Of a stretch of 59,737 nucleotides of DNA, positions 45,501 through 54,733 are shown piece after piece (within the stretch, counting starts at the first letter, position 1; each line of letters begins with the position of its first letter). Source of the DNA: Cochliopodium minus. Its lineage: Eukaryota; Discosea; Himatismenida; Cochliopodiidae. The stretch is taken from the NCBI GenBank assembly GCA_024220525.1, contig JAMYWO010000009.1, positions 161,575 to 221,311 on the forward strand. Reading direction: 5' to 3'. A program made the translations under genes and the position numbers. The notes below the pieces were generated by a model. It was not told the origin of the DNA, did not search any database, and worked only from the letters and a program-made list of their open reading frames with translations.

Positions 45501-46134
45501 TTTTTTATTTTATTTTTTATATTTTTATTTTTTATTTTTGTTTTATTTTTATTTTTTATTAGACGGAGCAGTTTTTGCAAATAATCCTACATTGAGCGCA
45601 ATTTCAAAAGCTAGGGCTCATTTCAAAGATGTTCATTCTAGGGACATTTCTGTCCTTTCAAGTAAAAATATTTCAACTTTCTTACATTAATTATTTGAAA
45701 TTTAAATTAATAAAATAAATAAAAAATAAAGTTGGGTCAGGTTCTTATAATTACCATATAAAAGTGGATGAATCAAACAATGATTGGGGAATTCGTCAAT
45801 GGGGTAAATAATTAATTTTTTACGAAATTTTTTTTTTATCTACTAATTTTTATTTCCATTTATTTTTCATTAAATTTTTTTTTTTATTAATTTTTCAGCA
45901 CCAAACTTTTTGTCACTTATGATGGACCCTTCTTCTCTTTCCTTGGACACAAATTTAGAAATGATAATAAAAGAAAGATACTTCAGATTAAACTCTATTT
46001 TGAAAAGAGAAATTCCTCTCGATTCTGTTGAAGACATGGACGAGTTGATCCAGATCGCAGAAGATCATGACATGAGCCAATGTTTTGAATGGATAGAAAA
46101 TGTTTATTTTAAGAAATTGGATGATAAAAAATAA
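42544..46134 (+). CDS. C2-domain patatin-like phospholipase
   Basis: Twelve phase-consistent exons (42544-42794, 42856-42988, 43365-43611, 43975-44196, 44282-44312, 44642-44763, 44875-45045, 45302-45358, 45418-45456, 45563-45661, 45732-45803, 45899-46134) give 559 aa. The N-terminal ~58 residues (MWKKYTKQLLNFSSSKNFD...) could be a mitochondrial presequence. A C2 domain spans about residues 65-175 (KVEIVGARELF, YVKLKNGYHHEMTTIKID, NPIWGEVFYFGW, LEIEIYDRNFLNDELIG). The patatin domain follows: DGGGVRG oxyanion motif, nucleophile elbow GTSTGG, and catalytic Asp in DGAVFANNP, so the Ser-Asp dyad is intact. Such enzymes release fatty acids from phospholipids. A C2 in front suggests calcium or membrane targeting, as in cPLA2, though the acidic calcium ligands are only partly visible. 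Exons 5 and 9 are 31 and 39 nt. Confidence 0.92.
43270..43311. repeat. Three perfect tandem copies of a 14-mer
   Basis: TTAATCCTATAAAA is repeated three times without mismatch (43270, 43284, 43298) in the intron before C2-patatin exon 3. It is distinct from the genome's usual A/T heptamers. Confidence 0.9.
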
Positions 46135-46242
46135 AAAATAAAAACAAAAAAATAATTTTGTAAAACAAAAATTAAAAACAAAATTTTTAATAAAATTAAA
46201 TTAGAAAAACAAAGAAAATTTTTTTTTTCAAATAATCTTTTT

Positions 46243-46873
46243 TCACAAAAGAAAAATTTCTTTAAGAGAAATGTAAAGAATTATTGTACAAATAAATGAT
46301 GAGAAAAAAGTAGCTACATTTCCAAATACAACGAATAGGATGGTTTTCCAAACAACTTTATTTTTTATACCGTAAAAAGATCTGAACTGAGTCCCACAGA
46401 TTGCTCCTATCAATGAGTTTGCAGTCAGCACAGGTAACTGAAAAATGTTTCCGATAGCAACAGAAATAACCATACTAAATTGAGCACAATAAGCATTCGA
46501 ATAACTCAATGTAACAATTTTTACTAATAAAAATAAAATTATTTTTTTTTAAATTTGAAAACAATCAAAAAAAATTAAAAGACAAAAATAACAAAAATTT
46601 TTATAAAAATTAAAAAATTAAAAAATTACAAAAAAATTAAATTAAAAAAAAATAAAAAATGATTTAATCAAAAAAGTAAAAAGTAAAAATAAAAAATAAA
46701 AATATTTTACCTCCGACTGTTTCAACAACTCTGAACCCAAGCAAACAGAGTCCCAATACAATCGCAATCGAACTCAAAATATAGATCCAAATAGGGACAC
46801 TCGTATCAAAATAATAATTTCCGTTCAAATAAAAATCGTAAATAGACTCCAAAGGACCTAAAGCGTTCACCAT
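46243..46873 (-). CDS. PiT-family phosphate transporter, 3' part (last two exons)
   Basis: Exons 46873-46711 and 46523-46243 (phase 0 in, phase 1 between). The first begins MVNALGPLESIYDF, the continuation of the second PiT signature, and follows with TM segments (IYILSSIAIVLGLCLLGF) and RVVETVG. The second has GNIFQLPVLTANSLIGAICG, the second of the paired LPVST-type motifs (here with Leu-Thr-Ala), and a final hydrophobic helix. There is no start of its own upstream: an acceptor (GATAG) precedes the first codon and then only (AAAAAAT)n on the coding strand up to N 46978. It fits exactly onto the incomplete gene at 79-2177, which ends HGSND in phase 0. The best reading is one gene split by contig misordering; a second, truncated paralog is the alternative. 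Confidence 0.9.
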
Positions 46874-46900
46874 CTATCATTTAAATTTTTATTTTTATTA

Positions 46901-46910
46901 ATTTTTATTT

Positions 46911-46947
<37 letters not shown>

Positions 46948-46977
46948 ATTTTTTATTTTTTATTTTTTATTTTTTAT
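46901..46977. repeat. (TTTTTTA)n tract at contig end
   Basis: About eleven heptamers running up to the N at 46978, same unit and orientation as 1-76. It is intronic to the PiT gene. Confidence 0.9.
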
Positions 46978-46978
46978 N
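46978..46978. other. Assembly gap (single N) joining unrelated sequence
   Basis: On the minus strand the PLAT exon reads GGAGCAGGAAC, then N, then straight into (TAAAAAA)n. The exon is cut mid-codon with no GT donor, so the N is a contig join and not merely an ambiguous base. Confidence 0.92.
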
Positions 46979-49900
46979 GTTCCTGCTCCTCTTCTATCTC
47001 CTGTTGTTACTGAAATCTTATAATGTGCTGTTTTTAATTCTTCAAATTGTTCGACTGCTTCGAGTGTTCTTGAAATTGCACCATCATCTTCATCTTTTGC
47101 AAGCCACCTGTTACACCCAAATGTCCATTTTCTTCCTTTCCCAGATATAATTTCAACTTTGCTCAAGAACCATCCTGCGCCAATACCTTTATTGTCATGT
47201 CCGATTTCTATTCTGCTGAGATCTCCCAAATCAACACTTTCAAATTCAAAATTGTCTTGGCGTCCTCTTTCAAAGTCGTCTTTACCACTTTCCAATGAAA
47301 TTGATCCTGATTCTCCTTTATCTCCAAAAACCAAAATATAAACATTTGCATTTGTTCCTATTTTTCGAAAAAAAAAATTTTAGAACTATTTAATAAAGAA
47401 ATTGAAAAATAGAATAATTAAAAAATGAATAATTAAAAAATACTTTAAAAATTATATTTTACCTGCTCCTCTTCTATCTCCTGTAAACACATTAATTCTG
47501 TATGTTATCAATGGTTCAGGAGTAACATTTTCTTTGTGAACTGAAATTTCACGCACAATTTTCATATCTTCTTCATCTTTTGCTAACCAATGTCCACATG
47601 GAAAATAGTAAACTGTGTTTGTTGTAAGCTCTGTAATTTGGACTGTGGCCAAGAACCATCCAGGTCCTATTCCTTTGTTGTCATGACCAATTCTGATCTT
47701 TTTCAATTCACCCAAATCCACGCATTCAACTCCGAATGAGTTTGTTTGTCCTCTTTCAAAGTCATTTCCTTTGCCATCCAGAAATCTATCTCCACTGTCA
47801 CCTTTGTCTCCATAAATAACGATAAAAACATTTGCGTCAGTTCCTGCACCTCTTCTGTCTCCTGTTGTTACATCTATTTTATATGTCACAAGTTTTCCAC
47901 AACTTTCTCTGTTTGATCCTTCTGCTGGAATTTCTCTTACGATTTGACCATCATCTTCAGATTTGTCGAGCCAACGACCACAAATAAAAAAGTATTGTTT
48001 TTGTGTTACTTGGTTGGTGATCACAACTTTGTCCAAAAACCATCCAGGTCCAATTCCAGAGTTATCGTGACTAATTCTGATTTTTTGGAGTTCTCCCAAA
48101 TCAATTGATTTTATCAAGAATGCATCTCTCTTGTTTCTTTCAAAGTTGTTGTCACTGTTGTCCAACTTGGTTGGCTTAATTTTTCTCCCATTTTCTCCAT
48201 ACACTTCTATAGAAACGTTTGCGTCTGTTCCTGCTCCCCACCTGTCTCCTGTGAACACAATAACTTCGTAGGGTACAGCATCTAAAGGAGTATCGTTAGA
48301 TGGAACTAATTCTCTTTCGATCAATCCATCATCTTCGTCTTTAGAAAACCATCTCGAAATAGGGAAGAACCATTCTTTTCCTTCTGAGCTGATTTTGACT
48401 GAATGAACCATCCAACCTGGTCCAAATCCACTGTTGTCATGACCAAGAATGATTTTTGTGATATTTCCAAGTTCAAGGCAAGCAATCTCAAAAACATCTT
48501 CCATTCCACTTTCAAAATTGTTTTGTGCATTGTCTAAGAGCTTCTTTCCAGAAGTTGTGTTATCTTCTCCAAAGATATTGATATAAACGTTTGCATCTGT
48601 TCCTGCTCCTCTCAATTTCATTGTTTTTACATCGATTCTGTATTTTTGGATACCTCTTGGTGGTAATTCAGACGGAATCAATTCTCTTTCTGCTTTTTTG
48701 TCATCAAGTGTATTGGAAAACCACATACCACAGGTAAAATTGGTCACAAACCCAGTTTTTTCGTGCTTTACAGAGAATTTGGCAGGAAGCCAATCAGGAG
48801 AGATACCAGAACAATCAGATTTTACCACTATTTTTACTATATCTCCCAGATCCTTTTCTGTTTTCACCACAAACTTGTCAACTTTATTACGAGTAAATTG
48901 CTCAAGAGAGTTTTCCAAGTGCTTGAAATTTGATTCTCCCTTTCTTCCTATTAAGTTAATTTCCACATTAGATGATGTGGAAGCTCCCTTGAAATCCGAT
49001 GTTAGAACTTCAATGGTATAAACAGCTTTGTCAGTCATCCCTTCTCCTTCTGTTGCTTGGAGAGTTCTCTCTAATATTCCCCCAAATTTTTTGTCCTTTG
49101 CAAACCATTCATTACACTCAAAAAAGTATTCTCCTTTTCCCTCAACAAGAACTATTCATATTTTTAGTTTAAATTTTTTGTTGATAAGAGTTTGGATCGA
49201 TTTTTACCTGTGACTTTCTTTAAGTGCCATTCTGAAAATAATCCTTTTGCATCTTGTCCAATATGAATGGATTTTACAATCCCGATATCTTCAGATTCAA
49301 GTGTGAAAAAATCAATGTTTCCCCTTTCGAATGCTTTGAATCCTTTATCAGAATTGAGTTGTCTCTTTCCTGTTGATCCTCTTGTTCCCTGAATATCAAT
49401 AAAGATATTTGCATCTTTGAAAGATTTAAAGGTTAAAGATTATATATTCTTTTATTATTCTTTCACCTGTTCCTGCATATTCGATATCACTTGTATATAC
49501 AGTCACCTTATATCTTAATACTTCTTTTTGTGGAGTCAATTCTCTTTCTACTTTCTTATCTTCTTTGGCTATTTTTGTTATTTGTTATAAATAAAAGATA
49601 TATTGACGATATTCGAATTAAATTGAAATTTTACATGAATCTAGCCATCTATTACAATGGAATTCCCAAGTTTTAGATGTTGTTAAATTTCTCACGGTCA
49701 CAGTTGCTAAAAACCTTGAATTAAAAAAAGTTAAAATTTTATAAGACACATTTCATCTTATTTTACCATCCTGCTCCCCATCCAGAATTGTCATGTCCAA
49801 TTATTAATGATTGTATTTCTCCCAGATCTTGGCATGAAAATTCTCTTTCTTCAATAGATGCTCTTTCAAAATATTTCTTTCCAGAGAGTAATTTCTGTAC

Positions 49901-50140
49901 ACCAGATTGACCATTATCTCCCTTCAAATTTACATATACGTTTGCATCTGAATAAAATTTTTAAGCATAATTTGAAATAAACTTCCTTAAATTAATTAAA
50001 TTTGAAAGATGATACCTGTTCCTGCTTCTCTCACATCTCTATTCGGATTAAATAACAATCAAATGAGAAATTTTGAAAAATAAGGAAAGAAATAAAAGAT
50101 CATACCCTGTCACGATTGATAATTTATATTTTGTTGACAT
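46979..50140 (-). CDS. PLAT/LH2-domain array protein (LOXHD1-like), 3' end missing
   Basis: At least eight tandem PLAT (polycystin-lipoxygenase-alpha toxin) domains, a lipid- and protein-binding beta-sandwich. Minus-strand exons: 50140-50106, 50038-50016, 49947-49767, 49715-49636, 49568-49467, 49414-49208, 49151-47463, 47357-46979. Each ~125-aa unit has the cycle TGDRRGAGTDANVFI, then NDFERG, DLGELKKIRIGHDNKG, GPGWFL and a closing HWLAKDEEDMKIVRE-type strand. Units 1-2 are split by small exons (35 and 23 nt); units 3-7 lie in one long 1689-nt exon. It starts directly with the first PLAT strand (MSTKYKLSIVTGD), with no signal peptide, so it is probably cytoplasmic. The animal counterpart LOXHD1 is a tandem-PLAT protein of stereocilia; that comparison is by architecture only. 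The gene is cut at N 46978 in the eighth unit. It diverges from PTEN across 208 bp. Confidence 0.92.
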
Positions 50141-50348
50141 TATTTGAATTTTTAAAAAGAACAAATTTTTTTTATAAATTTTTTTTAATTTTCCTTTCAA
50201 TCATGATTTTTCTTAAAACTAAATTTAATGTAAGACATTCACAATAGAATTCTCTAAAATTTTGATTGCATTCTTAATTAATTTGTAAGCTCTTTTCTCA
50301 AATCATAATAAAATTTATAAAAAAAATTTTGATAAATTTGTGACAAAA
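50141..50348. promoter_or_regulatory. Divergent intergenic region, PLAT array / PTEN
   Basis: 208 bp between two start codons on opposite strands; AT-rich, no specific element recognised. Confidence 0.4.
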
Positions 50349-53225
50349 ATGAACCTTATCAGAAAATTGGTTTCACAAGATAAAAGAAGATATGTTGATG
50401 AAAAATATGATTTGGATTTGACATATATCACTAGAACTATCATTGGTTTCTTTTATAAAAGAATTTTTAATAACGAAGATCATTTTAATAATTTTATATA
50501 TAGCTATGGGAATACCTGCTGATGGTACGATATTTTATTATTTTAAAATCAATTCTGTTATCTCTATAATATTCTTCCTTTTGAAAGGTTTGGAAGCAGT
50601 ATGGAGAAATAAAATAGATCCCGTGGTTGATTTTTTGAATGAGAATCATGCAGAACATTGTAATATTCTCACCAAAAAAGTTATTAATAAATATCAAATA
50701 TATATCGGTTATATTAGCCAATATATTATTATGAAATACTGATTAAAGAATGATAATGATGATATACAACTTATACATATCTTATAATACATTAAATTAT
50801 CCTTTATTCCCAATCGAAATATCTATCAAAAACAAAATTTTCTATTTTAAAGTCATGATATACAACATATCGGAAAAAACATACAATTATGATCCATTTG
50901 GAAAGAATAGAATCAGAGAATATCCTTTTGAAGACCATCATCCACCATCATTAAAATTATGTTTTCAAATATTGGAAGATATAAACAATTGGATAAAATC
51001 AGATCCAACAAATGTTGCTTTAGTTCATTGTAGGTAAATAAAATGAAAAAAAAAAAAAATTTAAAAATGTGAGGAGAAACAATATATAATTTCAGCAAAA
51101 TATAAAAGTTAAATCCCTTTTATAAAAAAAAATAATTAAAATACTATTTTGACTTTCATAAATTCATATATCACCTTTACAACAATGATTTTCAATTATA
51201 AGATTTTCTCGAATAATATGAATCCAAAATCAAATTTTTATTTCATAATTTACGAATACAACTATAATAGCATTGTAATCCTACAATATCTTTCAATTAA
51301 TATAATGATAAATTTATTTACTCTCTTTATAATTTTAATGATTCTGAGAAAACACTCACAATTTAAATATTCAACAAAATTTTTCAAATCCATTATAAAC
51401 TCAAAATGTTACGGTTAGAGCTGGAAAAGGGAGAACAGGATGTGTTATATCATGTGTCTTATTGTTGATGGGATTCACAATGATCGCCACCGAAGCTCTG
51501 AACCACTTTGCCAACATGAGATCAGAGAAATCCATCGGAGTGACCCAACCAAGTCAAAAAAGGCACGTCGAGTACATTTCCGACATAATCTACAAAAATG
51601 TGAATCCAAAGCCCGTCACAAGAAAACTCGAGAAAATTCTTTTCAAAAATCTTCCAAACTCCAAAAACGGTATTGCCATCAAAATAAAGATTTTTAGTAC
51701 AATTACTTTCCCCCACACTTTGATTTATACTTCTTTCGCTTCTTCTTTTGCTCAGCAAGGCGAGGAATGGAACGCCACCATTATAGAAAAGTATGCTCAC
51801 AAGCAGGTCATTTTGAAGGATGACATTTTGTTTGAGATTTATGATGTCACGAAGAAGAAGGAAAAGAAAATTGCAAAGTTTGTCTTCAACACTTTTTTCA
51901 CTGAGAAAGTTCTCCAGTTTAATAAAAATCAAATTGATATCGCATGTACAAAAGATCCTTCAAAGTAAAAAAAAAAAAACATTTTTAATCTTTTTTTAAT
52001 ATGAAGTTAATATTTTAAAGAATGTAATTTTAATAAAGACTATTTTTAATTTCAACATTTTTTTTTTTTTTTTGACAACAGAATACCCGATTTGTTTTCC
52101 ATATTTCTTGTGTTTGACAAAAACTTTGTTTCAGAAAGCGAAGACAAAGAACTGGAATCATACGCTAAAAAAATTAGGGAAATAGGGCTGGGAAACTACA
52201 GGGAAGTGAACAAAATCAATCCGAAAGCAGAGGCAATAACAGACAGAGTAAGTTCGTACGATGATTACATGAGAGAAACTTACTATTCCTCAATGTTGAG
52301 CGGGAAAAAACTGGACATTGTTTCTGAAATAGATTCATCGAATCCTTCTGAATTAGATGACAATAAAAAGAAAACAAGAAGTAGTACAATTGATATTAGG
52401 TTGAGATCTAGTGTTAGTTTGAATGATATAAATAGTGTTAAACCTGTTCCCCCTCCTCCCCCTTCTACTTCTAAGCCTCCTATTCCCAGTCGGGACAAGC
52501 CGCCTGTCCCTAATAAGAAAATGGTTCCTAGAAAGGTTCCTGGGGAACAAGTAGGAGAAAGCAACAATATGAACACGAGCAGCAATGGACTCAGCAGTTC
52601 TTTAAAACTAAACAAAACTGAAACAACAGAAAACAATAATAATAAAAATAATAACAATAATATTAATAATAACAACAATATTAATAATAATAATAATTTG
52701 AGTATTAGTAGTAACAATAGTCTCAAACCTCCTTTTCTTCCAAAAAGAGTTTCTACTGATCAATCACAATTCAATAATAATTCTCCTCCTTCCATTCCCA
52801 AACGTAACCCTCCCCAACAAGAAGATCCAAACCCTCCCACCAAACTCCCCAACAAAATACCTCCTCCCATCAACCGAAATAATAAGAGCGATTTCGCAAC
52901 TTCTTCGCCAAATCTCCAAACAAAGTCCTACTCTCAAGACGACATCAACTTTAGAAATGAAAATGAAACAAAAAGTTTGAGAGTAAGCAACCCCAAAAAA
53001 AGTTTTAGCACGATGAGGCCTTCTAAGAAGACAGACAATGTCAACACCAACAATTTGACAAAGAGTTTTTCTTCTTTGAATCTTCCTCCTAATAAAAATG
53101 TCAAAAACACTCCAATTCGCCCTCCTCCTAATAAAAACCTCAGAAGGAGTATGGCAAATACCCAATCTGAGAAAAGTAACAACGAAATCGATGATCTTGT
53201 CTCAGTATTAAAGGATATATACTAA
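50349..53225 (+). CDS. PTEN: PTEN: phosphatidylinositol-3,4,5-trisphosphate 3-phosphatase
   Basis: Removes the 3-phosphate of PIP3 and so opposes PI3-kinase at the plasma membrane. Exons 50349-50445, 50504-50524, 50588-50659, 50853-51033, 51419-51964 and 52082-53225 give 686 aa. The N-terminal PIP2-binding and phosphatase start is clear (LVSQDKRRYVDEKYDLDLTY, then AMGIPAD from a 21-nt exon). Next come the WPD-equivalent loop (REYPFEDHHPPS), the active site HCRAGKGRTG (PTEN-type, two basic residues inside the P-loop) and the TI loop GVTQPSQKRHVEY. A C2 domain follows (FNTFFTEKV, LFSIFLVFDKN). The last ~300 residues are unlike animal PTEN: Pro-rich SH3-ligand-like segments (PVPPPPPSTSKPPIPS), an Asn run and repeated KSFS motifs. 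HCRAG is completed across a splice (51033/51419), and the phase is correct. The intron before exon 5 is unusually long (385 nt) and contains only spurious frames. Confidence 0.95.
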
Positions 53226-53330
53226 TTTCTGGAATAATAATATAAATATATTTAAATAAGAAAAAGTTTTTGTTTAATAAATAATTTTAAATTTTATTTT
53301 TTTTTTTCCTTTTTTTTTTTTATTTTCCAT

Positions 53331-54439
53331 TTATCTGAAGACGAAAGACATCAGTATTAACATTGCCACAAAAAAGAAAACTTGACTCAAAAGTTTTTGC
53401 TGTCTTTGTTGTTCAGGAGTCACTTTTTAAAAAAATTTTGAAAAGAAAATAAAATTTTTTTTTTAAAAAAAAGAGTAGAAAAAAATATTTTTACAGTTTC
53501 TTTGACCATTGTTCACATCATTATCGACATTATTATTATTGTTGACATTATTGTTATTATTTACAGGTACTTGACCAAAAAAATCATGGAACATTCCAAA
53601 ACCAAAGCCAAAACCACCAATACCCACATTGAACCCTCCAAAATTGGCTTGGAAGTTTTGGAAGGGATTGAACCCTGCGTGTTCGTTCGTGTCATAATTA
53701 AACCGAGGTTGTTCTGTTGGTTTTTCGTGAGTTGCGTTTGGTCTTTTTGGGATGCTTTCTCTATTGATGAAAATAAAAATAAATCAAAACAATAATTTGA
53801 AGGATTTGGCTTTTCATACATTTCCATTATTATCTTTCAATCGAGATTATAAATTTATAATATTATTTCAGTTAAATATTTTTTAAATAATTTCAATATT
53901 CCAATCGATAATAATGAGATTTCTTTTGTTGAATGATCTTTTTTGATTTCTATTACCTTGGATCTTTATTTTCAACACCTCTGCCATATATTGGGATCAA
54001 TTTTTCTTTGGATACCACAGATTTACATACAGGACATGTAGGCGCAGATCTATGCATATCCATCCATTTATATATACATGCCCAACTTTCATAAAGGAAT
54101 ATTAAAAAAAATATAATTAATATAATTTTTTTTGATAAAAGGTATCAAAGGAGATCCATTGAATCTCAATTTAAAAGAAATTTTGATATATATATACCAA
54201 AACAAATGACCACATAAGGATAATACTGGATCAACTGCATGTTCCAAACAAATATTGCAATCATACCATTGTTCCTTCTCTTCATTATCCTCATCTCCAT
54301 CCCCATCTTTCTCACCTTTGTTATTTTCTTGGTGATTTTGATTATGATTTGAGTTATTATTTTGATTTGTGTTGATATTGTTGTTTGTATCCTCTTCTTT
54401 CCATTCTTCTTCTATATTATCTCCATTATCCGTTTCCAT
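53331..54439 (-). CDS. RNF5/RNF185 (RMA1)-type membrane RING ubiquitin ligase
   Basis: ER-membrane E3 ligase family involved in protein quality control. Exons 54439-54198, 54085-53957, 53760-53495 and 53422-53331 give 242 aa, typical for the family. An acidic, Asn-rich head precedes a C3HC4 RING at about residues 59-105: YDCNICLEHAVDPVLSLCGH, then CWACIYKW and APTCPVCKS. The RMA hallmark after the RING is present (KEKLIPIYGRG). A Phe/Gly-rich linker follows (FGGFNVGIGGFGFGFGMF), like the FG-rich linkers of RNF5. The protein ends with a C-terminal membrane helix (QVFFFVAMLILMSFVF), so it is tail-anchored. RING Cys 5 is formed across the first splice, which confirms that junction. Confidence 0.93.
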
Positions 54440-54733
54440 ATTGATTTATTCTGATTGATAAGTGAGAAACGATATGTTCCTAATCTCGAAATCCTTTTCT
54501 CAATTTTTTTTTTTATTTTTTCTATACAATCAAAATTAACAGACCTGTTATTGTGAGTCAAAAGAAATACGAAAGAGTTACATGTAGAAATATTTATTTC
54601 ATGATTTTTTTTTAAAATTTAAAAACACATATGAAAATAAAAAAAGTTTGAAAAAATAAATAAAAAAATGAAATATTTTTTTTAAAGTGTTTAATATTTA
54701 AAATCCATTTTTAACAATTTACAATTTTTTTTT

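Noticed and set aside
46243-46873. Independent small membrane-protein gene
   Set aside because: It has no start, begins at an acceptor inside the PiT signature and fits in phase to the incomplete PiT gene.
51149-51418. 89-aa frame inside the longest PTEN intron
   Set aside because: The flanking exons complete the HCRAGKGRTG motif across this interval, so it must be intron; the frame is low-complexity.
52283-52726. Leucine-rich 147-aa frame on the minus strand
   Set aside because: Reverse complement of the Asn/Ser-rich PTEN tail; an artefact of AAT repeats.
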